Positions 1 to 5,446 of a stretch of 7,491 bases of DNA are shown here, in pieces. The stretch lies in contig PKTV01000360.1 of NCBI GenBank assembly GCA_002868985.1, positions 1 to 7,491 of the forward strand, read 5' to 3'. Position numbers and translations under genes: made by a program. Numbering within the stretch: the first letter of the stretch is position 1; the number at the start of each line of letters is the position of its first letter. Under the pieces are notes generated by a model. The model did not search any database, had not been told where the DNA came from, and was given only the letters and a program-made list of their open reading frames with translations. This stretch comes from Desulfobacteraceae bacterium. GTDB taxonomy: Bacteria; Desulfobacterota; Desulfobacteria; Desulfobacterales; UBA11574.

Positions 1-842
1 ATATCGAGGCGGAATTCGGCGGGCCCCTCAACACCTTTGAGCTGACAAAAGCATGCATCGACGCCGGTGCGGCGGCCGTTCATTTAGAAGATCAGATATC
101 CTCCTTGAAAAAGTGTGGCCATATGGGCGGGAAGGTTTTGGCGCCGGCCTCGGAATACCTGCGCAAGTTTGTGGCTGCCAGGCTCGCCAGCGACGTCCTG
201 GGTGTGCCGACGATCATGGTTGCCAGAACAGATGCCCATGGTGCTAAACTGACCCGCAGCGACATAGATCCCATTGATCAACCGTTTTTGACCGGAGAAA
301 GGACGGTTGAGGGTTATTTTGCGATTCAAGGCGGCCTGGAACTTGCCATAGCCAGAGCCCTGGTCTATGCACCTTATGCGGATGTAATCTGGTGTGAGAC
401 ATCAAAACCGGACTTGGAAGATGCGCGGAAATTCGCCCGGGCAATCCATGAGAAATTCCCAAATAAACTGCTGGCCTACAATTGCTCCCCCTCGTTTAAC
501 TGGCGGCTGCATATGGACGATGCCATGCTCAGAAAATTTCAGAAAGAACTGGGGGCTATGGGCTATAAATTCCAATTTGTAACCCTTGCCGGTTTCCATG
601 CCCTTAACGTTTCAATGTTTGAATTGGCCCATGGGTATAAAGCGGACGGCATGGCAGCATATTCACGGTTGCAGGAGCATGAATTCGAACTGGAGCGTGA
701 ATTGGGCTACAGTGCGGTTAAGCATCAATCTTTTGTCGGGGCGGGGTACTACGATGAAGTTCAAATGGTCATCACCGGCGGCGAGACCGCAACTTCTGCC
801 CTGAAGGGTTCCACCGAAGAAGAACAGTTTGAAGGAAAGTAA
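1..842 (+). CDS. aceA: Isocitrate lyase, C-terminal part (5' end outside window)
   Basis: Isocitrate lyase cleaves isocitrate to glyoxylate and succinate, the first step of the cytoplasmic glyoxylate shunt. The frame is open from the first full codon at base 3, giving 279 residues before the TAA at 840-842. Compared from memory with the 434-residue E. coli enzyme, about 155 N-terminal residues lie upstream. The signature KKCGH is at visible residues 36-40, with catalytic Cys38. EFGG (residues 4-7) belongs to the metal-binding region, and the codon split by the window edge ends in AT, which fits the expected Asp. Further family blocks are ARTDA (74-78), WCETS (130-134), NCSPSFNW (160-167), TLAGFH (194-199) and the closing GSTEEEQF. 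An internal TTG at 105 is only a Leu codon just before KKCGH, not a start. aceK follows on the opposite strand, convergent. Identification is very secure. The promoter and any malate synthase gene are not visible. Confidence 0.97.
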   Translation, partial: IEAEFGGPLNTFELTKACIDAGAAAVHLEDQISSLKKCGHMGGKVLAPASEYLRKFVAARLASDVLGVPTIMVARTDAHGAKLTRSDIDPIDQPFLTGERTVEGYFAIQGGLELAIARALVYAPYADVIWCETSKPDLEDARKFARAIHEKFPNKLLAYNCSPSFNWRLHMDDAMLRKFQKELGAMGYKFQFVTLAGFHALNVSMFELAHGYKADGMAAYSRLQEHEFELERELGYSAVKHQSFVGAGYYDEVQMVITGGETATSALKGSTEEEQFEGK

Positions 843-1128
843 CGCTTTCGCCTTTTGACAACAGTGTCGCTTCAGGTATGATTAAAATTTTGGCTGAAAG
901 ATCACGCCAAAGGCGGATAAGACTTGAACCAAATAGTGAACAGTGAATAGTAAACAGTGAATAGAAAATAATAAATAGGAAAGGGGCTTGGGGCATAGGA
1001 CAGAGGTCGGAAGTCAGAGGACGGAAGAATAGAAGGTGAGAAGGTAAGAAGGTTGGAGGTTAGAGGCAAATCAATCGTCCATTCAAAAGCGAAGACCAAT
1101 GAAATCGAGATTTTTCAAAGGTCTCAAA
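843..1128. other. Spacer between convergent aceA and aceK
   Basis: This spacer separates the stop codons of two convergent genes. No convincing coding sequence is present. A 4-bp stem (CGCC, loop AAA, GGCG) lies at about 905-915, and CGCCTTT near 849 can pair with AAAGGCG near 909. Neither has a U-tract, so no terminator is called. From 932 to about 1064 the spacer is a degenerate heptamer array, listed separately. Confidence 0.7.
932..1064. repeat. Degenerate heptanucleotide tandem array
   Basis: A 7-bp period runs in one phase for about 19 units. The first block reads aatagtg, aacagtg, aatagta, aacagtg, aatagaa, aataata, aatagga (932-980). The units then drift to aaggggc/ttggggc (981-994), then agaggtc, ggaagtc, agaggac, ggaagaa (1002-1029), then ggttgga/ggttaga (1051-1064). 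The best larger copies are 14 bp: 932-945 against 946-959 (13 of 14 identical) and 1001-1014 against 1015-1028 (12 of 14). An 8-bp variant, agaaggt plus one base, occurs three times at 1031-1054. The top strand is strongly purine-biased. It resembles the short tandemly repeated repetitive sequences described from cyanobacteria; that is a likeness, not an assignment. Confidence 0.8.
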
Positions 1129-2871
1129 TCAACCGATCTTGCCATGAGCCAGCCGTTTGTTTTGTCCGTAAGGGAAGATGTCGATACTTTTTCCAGCACT
1201 GATGCGAGACTGGACCTGATGCCAAAAATGTACATCGAACAGGTCCTCATGATGCTCAAGAAAAATTTCTCTCAACACCCCCTGAAGCCCCATAAAATTT
1301 CGAAGCTCTTCGGGAAAAACGTCATTCTCGCCAACGCCAAACCAAGGCTCGGCAGAGAGTTCCTCATCATAACTTCTGGATCGGGGCATTACTCTGAAAT
1401 TGCAGATAGACAACAAGCAAAGTTCGTCATAGTCGTAAAAGACAACACGGCCGTGGCGGGTTACCCCGAAATTCTTTAGCAAAAGATCTCCTGGAAAGAT
1501 GTTTGAAGCTGCCAGATCTTTTATGGCATTGCCGTAATCCACAACAGCCGTTAGTGCTTCTGCCTCATCGACCTCATGGAGATAGATGTTCAAAGGGGTC
1601 ACCCGGCGTTCGACATAAGCATGTTTGACAATGACGTTATCATCATTGATGATCACACTTTGAGCGGCATTTCGCTTCAGGCTGTCTAACAGATTGTCTG
1701 AAAAACGATCGCGATTAAATTTCAGGTGTTCGAATTCCTGGGCATCTACAAGCCGACCCGCGCGATCGTGCTTGAATACAAGGTCGTACTTGCCCATAAC
1801 CGCATCGCGGGTGGTATTTTTAGGGTAGGCAAATCGATCTTTTATCACCTTGAACACCAAACCGTAGTCAGGCATGGTGAATACTTCCATGACCATGCCT
1901 CTTTCTCCATCGGCGAATTCGAACTTTTTGTTGGAATGGCTCAAATGATGCAGTAAATCGCAGTACAACTCAGACTTGCCGTGCTTGTTATAACCGATAG
2001 AAATGTAGAGTTCGGCAATTCTCTTTCGAGGCATGATGCTTTTCAAGAAGCTCACCAATTCATCGGGTCTGTTGACGTCGACATGGAAATAGGAACGCGT
2101 AAAACTAAACAAAACACTCACGTCAGTCTCACTCAAGATCACAGCATCCACTGTGATTCCCCCCGGAGTATTGAGTAGCGCCAGCACAAGAGGGAAGAAA
2201 TCCGAACCATTGAAAATCCGACCGACCAGATAAGCGCTCTTTCCTCGATAGTGGACAAAGGTCAACATTTCCGCCCGATCGATGGATGGTGAATACCCAC
2301 TGCTTTTTAGATGGTCATCAATTTTTTCTGACACCAATTTCGCATCGCGCTGCATATTTTCGTATGCCGTTTGATGCTCGTAGTCGCCGAGGATGATCTC
2401 TATCAAGCTATGGGTTGACAGAGTTCCGGCGTAGGTTCGATAAGGGGGGGCAGGAATCCGGAAAGACTGGGTTCGAGTACAAGTATCGACAAATTCAATT
2501 TGGGGGTCTACACCAACCGTGGCAAATATTCGCCGGGTAACTGAATTGAAGAAGGTTTCTGCCAGTTCCCAAATGTCTATTTTACTGCATAAACCAGAGT
2601 AGGTGGTCTTGATGCTCATCCATATTTCTTTATCGCTGATTCGATTGTTCAACAACCGACTAATTTCAACAACAATCTGATCCACCACTTTCTTGTAGAG
2701 ATCCAGCCTTTCGTCTGCATCGGCTTTCATTCCATGCCAATCCTGGTTCTCGAAGCGCATTTTGGCCCGTCGAGTAATCACCTTGAATTTGGCTTGGTAC
2801 TCATTAAAAGCCTTGATAATGGCTTTGGCACAGATATCGGTCAGTTGCTTATGGATGGCTTTTTCGGTCAT
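1129..2871 (-). CDS. aceK: Isocitrate dehydrogenase kinase/phosphatase
   Basis: AceK is a cytoplasmic bifunctional enzyme that phosphorylates isocitrate dehydrogenase, switching it off, and also removes the phosphate. It thereby divides isocitrate between the TCA cycle and the glyoxylate shunt. The 580-residue product matches the usual length (E. coli 578). The N-terminal regulatory region includes RFENQDWH (39-46). The protein-kinase-like part has the nucleotide loop GERGMVMEVFTMP (322-334), VFKVIKDRF with ATP-binding Lys341, DAQEFEH (376-382), ANIFPGDLLLKNFG with Asp462 and Asn467, and FYDYDE with Asp480, Asp482 and Glu483. The last three correspond to E. coli D475, D477 and E478 with a constant offset of 5. 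SAEPWF and DVFPEE follow. All catalytic positions I can place are intact, so it should be active. The ATG at 2871 gives the expected N-terminus but lacks a well-spaced Shine-Dalgarno. The gene converges on aceA instead of following it. Confidence 0.97.
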   Translation of the reverse strand: MTEKAIHKQLTDICAKAIIKAFNEYQAKFKVITRRAKMRFENQDWHGMKADADERLDLYKKVVDQIVVEISRLLNNRISDKEIWMSIKTTYSGLCSKIDIWELAETFFNSVTRRIFATVGVDPQIEFVDTCTRTQSFRIPAPPYRTYAGTLSTHSLIEIILGDYEHQTAYENMQRDAKLVSEKIDDHLKSSGYSPSIDRAEMLTFVHYRGKSAYLVGRIFNGSDFFPLVLALLNTPGGITVDAVILSETDVSVLFSFTRSYFHVDVNRPDELVSFLKSIMPRKRIAELYISIGYNKHGKSELYCDLLHHLSHSNKKFEFADGERGMVMEVFTMPDYGLVFKVIKDRFAYPKNTTRDAVMGKYDLVFKHDRAGRLVDAQEFEHLKFNRDRFSDNLLDSLKRNAAQSVIINDDNVIVKHAYVERRVTPLNIYLHEVDEAEALTAVVDYGNAIKDLAASNIFPGDLLLKNFGVTRHGRVVFYDYDELCLLSICNFRVMPRSRSYDEELSAEPWFGVGENDVFPEELRNFMGLQGVLREIFLEHHEDLFDVHFWHQVQSRISAGKSIDIFPYGQNKRLAHGKIG

Positions 2872-2877
2872 GAATAA

Positions 2878-2906
2878 ATAACAAATACCTAAACCGAGCG
2901 TTTCAA
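2878..2906 (-). promoter_or_regulatory. Candidate aceK promoter
   Basis: On the minus strand TTGAAA (2906-2901; 5 of 6 to TTGACA) is followed after exactly 17 bp by TGTTAT (2883-2878; 4 of 6 to TATAAT). Transcription from here would start at or within a few bases of the aceK ATG, giving a leaderless or nearly leaderless message. That would fit the absence of a spaced Shine-Dalgarno, since the nearest AGG is 16 nt upstream. The -35 lies inside the 15-bp inverted repeat. AT-rich DNA gives such matches by chance, so this is tentative. Confidence 0.3.
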
Positions 2907-2976
2907 ATTTTAAAAGGGGATAAAACGTCTTTTATTTTTAATGAATTATTTTGATTTATATTTTTAAAATTTGAAA
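2901..2976. repeat. Perfect 15-bp AT-rich inverted repeat
   Basis: tttcaaattttaaaa (2901-2915) and its exact reverse complement ttttaaaatttgaaa (2962-2976) enclose 46 bp of AT-rich sequence. Chance matches are easier in AT-rich DNA, but 15 uninterrupted bases within 76 bp is notable. It could be a cruciform or hairpin, the ends of a small element, or paired binding sites upstream of aceK. The right arm ends 8 bp before the next palindrome begins. Confidence 0.75.
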
Positions 2977-2984
2977 CCCTTCGG

Positions 2985-3112
2985 GATTGCCGATCTTACC
3001 GTATCTACTGCGTCAGATGCCGTCCCGCATAGTTGACTATAGCGGACATCTTCTCCCGTTGAGCGGGATTTCGCTATGCTCAACTTGCTTATCTGCGGTA
3101 ACCCTGACAATC
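2985..3112. repeat. Imperfect ~128-bp palindromic element
   Basis: Arms pair in nested order. gattg (2985-2989) pairs with caatc (3108-3112). After 6 bp on each side, ttaccg (2996-3001) pairs with cggtaa (3096-3101). agttgactatagcg (3031-3044) pairs with cgctatgctcaact (3072-3085) at 12 of 14 positions. A central hairpin is formed by tcccg (3054-3058), loop ttgag, and cggga (3064-3068). The left arm carries extra bases at about 3002-3027, so the structure is asymmetric. No open frame is present. It resembles a REP or MITE-type intergenic element; copy number elsewhere cannot be seen. Confidence 0.6.
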
Positions 3113-3316
3113 GCCCAATTTAGGAAATAATATATGAAAAGAAATATGATTCTGAAAACGGATAAACCCCTATGAAGTACACGTAACAGAAGGAAGACCG
3201 GATGTCAACGCGGCTTCACATAACAGCTTTAAATTACGTCCATTTTGAGTGTATTTCACTATGATGTCCGAGGTTGGAAATTTTTTGTAGAAGGATTATA
3301 AAGATTCTCATTAATT

Positions 3317-3345
3317 TTAATGCGAGGTAATAAATACCGTATAAT
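3317..3345 (+). promoter_or_regulatory. Candidate promoter of the CBS-domain gene
   Basis: A perfect TATAAT is at 3340-3345. The -35 region 17 bp upstream (TTAATG, 3317-3322) matches TTGACA at only three positions. Transcription would begin near 3352 and leave a leader of about 98 nt before the ATG. The weak -35 means either an activator or a different start is possible. Confidence 0.4.
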
Positions 3346-3438
3346 AACCGGGTTAATTATGTTGCCATTATCCTTCACGATGCTTATTATGTTTTAACAC
3401 CAAGCCAGTTCCAAAACGCTATAGAACTACTCCATTAC

Positions 3439-3444
3439 AGGAGG
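3439..3444 (+). promoter_or_regulatory. Ribosome binding site of CBS-domain gene
   Basis: AGGAGG, a full consensus Shine-Dalgarno, sits 5 nt before the ATG at 3450 and fixes that start. It is the strongest ribosome binding site in the window. Confidence 0.85.
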
Positions 3445-3449
3445 CTAAA

Positions 3450-3917
3450 ATGAAAACCGCAGAAGACATTGTAAAAGAAAAAAACAGAGAGATGGTTTGT
3501 ATCTCTTTTGACAGCACAGTACGTGAGACTTTACGGTTAATGACGGCAAATAAAATCGGGGCGATCCTTGTTAAAAAAGAAGATAAAATTGTCGGGATAT
3601 GGACAGAGCGTGATCTGTTGCACAATGTTGTCCTCCCGGAATTTGATCCGGATACGGCTCTGATCGGTGATTATATGACCACGCCGATTCATACCACGGC
3701 GCATGACACCCCTATTCTCAAAATCAATGAAATGTTTTTAGGCCTATTTATTCGTCACATTCTCATCGAAAAAAATGGTGACCATATCGGCCTTCTTTCC
3801 ATTGGCGACGTCCTCAGGGCCAGCCTTATAGAACAGGACCGTCAAATCAAAAGCTTGAACAAGATCGCCAGTTGGGAATATTATGAAAACTGGGGGTGGC
3901 ACCGAAAAAAGAGATAA
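3450..3917 (+). CDS. CBS-domain pair protein
   Basis: A 155-residue soluble protein made almost wholly of two CBS domains (a Bateman module). CBS1 spans about residues 15-63, with GAILVKKEDKIVGIWTERDLL (37-57). CBS2 spans about 71-127, with YMTTPIHTT, RHILIEKNGDHIGLLSIGDVL. Each repeat ends in the usual nucleotide-contact pattern, TERD (52-55) and SIGD (117-120). Such pairs bind adenosine nucleotides or related ligands and act as sensors. No catalytic or membrane domain is fused here, so the partner is unknown. The tail (about 128-155) begins with EQDRQIKSLNKI, typical of stand-alone CBS proteins, then becomes aromatic and basic (WEYYENWGWHRKKR). The gene is monocistronic: aceK diverges upstream and the downstream hydrolase is on the other strand. 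The start is fixed by AGGAGG. The domain call is secure; ligand and target cannot be told from the sequence. Confidence 0.92.
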   Translation: MKTAEDIVKEKNREMVCISFDSTVRETLRLMTANKIGAILVKKEDKIVGIWTERDLLHNVVLPEFDPDTALIGDYMTTPIHTTAHDTPILKINEMFLGLFIRHILIEKNGDHIGLLSIGDVLRASLIEQDRQIKSLNKIASWEYYENWGWHRKKR

Positions 3918-3950
3918 ATAGTCGCCCCTATCTGTATGTTACAACTTCAT

Positions 3951-3982
3951 TGCGCCTTTTTCAGGGTGCATGCAGCTTTTTT
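3951..3982 (+). terminator. Weak candidate terminator after CBS gene
   Basis: tgcgcc (3951-3956) pairs with ggtgca (3965-3970) including one G-T wobble, with an 8-nt loop. Six T residues occur at 3977-3982. The gap between stem and T-tract is 6 nt, so this is not a textbook intrinsic terminator. Confidence 0.3.
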
Positions 3983-4118
3983 CTATTTACCGATTGAATC
4001 CGTATAATTTTAACTTAAAAATTTCCCGGCATGAACCGCTGTATTGACATTGTTTAAAAATTAAGGGTGCGAAGCTTGAGTAATATATTTCCCCACTTTG
4101 TTTACGATCAATTAGGGT

Positions 4119-4877
4119 TTAACGATTCAGACAGTTGATCAGAAATTTCTGCCATACGGCAAAATATTCATGGCCTCCAACCAGATAGGTGTCGTTGTGA
4201 TCGGCGCCTGGAATTTCATAGAATTCTTTTGGCGAGCGGGCTTTTTCGAAAAGACGACGGGCCATGGAGACAGGGATGGTCTGGTCAAACTGTCCGTGGA
4301 CGAAAAGGATGGGTGATTGTATATCATCGATCAAAGACAGGCTGTCATATTTAACGCTTGACGTAAGGGGCGGGGCAAAAAAAGGAAAATAGCGCTGCAT
4401 CATGTCATCCGTGGACGTAAATGCCGCTTCCAAAATGACTCCCAGACATTGTTCTTTACTGGCAATATCAACGGCCAGCGCAGTTCCCAAAGACCGTCCG
4501 AACAATAACACGGAAGATGCTTTGAACCCCTTTTCATCAATGAGATACCGGAAAGCACCATGGGCGTCAGAGAAGGTACCGGCTTTTGAGATGTCGCCTT
4601 CGCTCAGGCCGTATTCGCGGTAGTCAAAAATAAAAATGGGAATCTGAAGGGCGTCGTGCAATTTTTTTAAATTGTGAAGGCGATGGCTGATATTGCCGGC
4701 GTTGCCGTGGAACCAGAGCAAGACCGCCCGTTCATCCGGCCCGTTGACAAACCAGCCGTGCAGCCGGGTGCCGTCTTCGGCCGAGAAAAACACATCTTCA
4801 TAGTCATCCAGGCGGTAATCTTTGGGGGTGGCTTCAAGATAACTTTCCGGAAAGAACACAATACCTTTTTCAGACAT
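4119..4877 (-). CDS. Alpha/beta hydrolase, BEM46/ABHD13-like
   Basis: A 252-residue serine hydrolase of the alpha/beta fold. In order it shows FFPESYL near the N-terminus (8-14), ADGT-like SAEDGTRLHGWF (32-43), the oxyanion-hole region WFHGNAGN (55-62), DYREYGLSEG (85-94), the nucleophile elbow GRSLG (127-131) with Ser129, acid Asp198 in HGQFDQTIP, and His227 in GADHND. The complete triad argues for activity; the substrate (ester, thioester or lipid) cannot be inferred. Many relatives begin with a membrane helix before the FFP motif. Here the ATG is only seven codons before it and an in-frame TAA lies seven codons upstream, so this copy should be cytoplasmic. AAGGA at 4886-4890 with 8-nt spacing supports the start. 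A good sigma70-like promoter precedes it. No operon partner is seen on its strand. Confidence 0.92.
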   Translation of the reverse strand: MSEKGIVFFPESYLEATPKDYRLDDYEDVFFSAEDGTRLHGWFVNGPDERAVLLWFHGNAGNISHRLHNLKKLHDALQIPIFIFDYREYGLSEGDISKAGTFSDAHGAFRYLIDEKGFKASSVLLFGRSLGTALAVDIASKEQCLGVILEAAFTSTDDMMQRYFPFFAPPLTSSVKYDSLSLIDDIQSPILFVHGQFDQTIPVSMARRLFEKARSPKEFYEIPGADHNDTYLVGGHEYFAVWQKFLINCLNR

Positions 4878-4931
4878 AATAGTGGTCCTTGTAAGTTAAG
4901 TTTTGGTAGAACTATGTGCAAATATTCCAAA

Positions 4932-4960
4932 AAAATAGCCTTATCTGTCTGAACTGTCAA
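4932..4960 (-). promoter_or_regulatory. Sigma70-type promoter of the hydrolase gene
   Basis: On the minus strand a perfect TTGACA (4960-4955) is followed by exactly 17 bp and TATTTT (4937-4932; 4 of 6 to TATAAT). Transcription would start near 4925, leaving a leader of roughly 47 nt that contains the AAGGA ribosome binding site. It is the best promoter match I see in the window. Confidence 0.6.
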
Positions 4961-4987
4961 GAAATTTAACGATTAAGGATAGGACAG

Positions 4988-5077
4988 ATGAATCTGAATA
5001 GCCAATATCAGGAGAACGCTCCACGACGGCGTATATCTCTTTCCAACCGACTGAAACTCGTGCTTAAGCACCCGTAA
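4988..5077 (+). CDS. Possible small ORF, 29 aa, unproven
   Basis: ATG at 4988 opens a 29-codon frame ending in TAA, with a basic middle (PRRRISLSNRLKLVLKHP). AGGA at 4981-4984 sits only 3 nt before the ATG, which is too close for a good ribosome binding site. It overlaps no other gene. It could be a leader peptide, the remnant of the N-terminus of a lost protein, or chance. I do not recognise a family. Confidence 0.15.
   Translation: MNLNSQYQENAPRRRISLSNRLKLVLKHP
5060..5071. repeat. Perfect 12-bp palindrome
   Basis: gtgcttaagcac reads identically on both strands and ends the 29-codon frame just upstream of its stop. It could be a dimeric regulator site, but there is no second copy in the window and no nearby promoter to tie it to. 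Confidence 0.35.
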
Positions 5078-5446
5078 GCCCGAACCGTGCCTGGGTTGTT
5101 TAGAAAAATTGGTTGCTAAATTGTCCTATTGATTGTTTAAGTCATCCTTTCATTCGGTTCGGACTAACGCGTGCTAAAGCCCTTCAAACAGTCATTCGGT
5201 TTCCAAGAGAAATACGCCGTCGCTCCGCTGCATCGAAATCAAATGCGTTTACCCTGAGATTAAAGCATCCCGGTGAAACAAGCGTCTTTACAAACAACGC
5301 GTACTGTGCAATAAAATCATAACAAGTTTTCCTTCGACCTAAGTTAAGCTTTAAACAAAACAGCCCTATCCGGGGGTTATGTTAAAGCTAAGCCCTCTAG
5401 GCTCGAATTCTTTATTCCATGTCAAGACAATTGGATGTTTGCCTTT

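Larger units (their letters stand above)
2872..3449. other. Gene-free region between divergent aceK and CBS gene
   Basis: This 578-bp stretch lies between two divergent starts and has no convincing gene. From left to right it holds a candidate aceK promoter, a perfect 15-bp AT-rich inverted repeat (2901-2976), an imperfect palindrome of about 128 bp (2985-3112), an unremarkable stretch (3113-3310), a perfect TATAAT likely serving the CBS gene, and that gene's ribosome binding site. It is much longer than two promoters need, and the palindromic DNA accounts for a good part of the excess. Confidence 0.7.
4878..5446. other. Gene-free region between divergent hydrolase and recN
   Basis: Beyond the hydrolase promoter, no protein gene or RNA gene is convincing. 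Seen here are a 29-codon ATG frame (4988-5077), a perfect 12-bp palindrome (5060-5071), a 10-bp direct repeat tcattcggtt at 5150-5159 and 5192-5201, and an imperfect inverted repeat (ttaagctttaaaca near 5344 against tgttaaagctaa near 5382) flanking a CCC/GGG mini-stem. A strong recN promoter is not evident, and no palindrome resembling an E. coli-type LexA site (CTGT-N8-ACAG) was found. Confidence 0.6.

Noticed and set aside
105..842. aceA starting at the internal TTG (105)
   Set aside because: The same frame continues upstream to the window edge with conserved isocitrate lyase sequence, so TTG is an internal Leu codon.
932..1064. CRISPR array
   Set aside because: Units are 7 bp with no spacers, far from the repeat-spacer pattern, and no cas gene is present.
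1099..1479. 126-codon plus-strand frame over the aceK 3' end
   Set aside because: It lies almost wholly antisense to the conserved C-terminus of AceK, has no ribosome binding site and resembles no known family.
3134..3175. 13-codon frame (MKRNMILKTDKPL) with AGGA upstream
   Set aside because: Too short to judge, far from the CBS gene start, with no attenuator-like hairpins after it.
4945..4962. LexA-like operator built from two ctgtc motifs
   Set aside because: The motifs are direct repeats, not inverted, and they coincide with the hydrolase promoter, not recN.
5113..5322. 69-codon frame upstream of recN
   Set aside because: It begins at TTG, has no ribosome binding site and its composition does not look protein-like.
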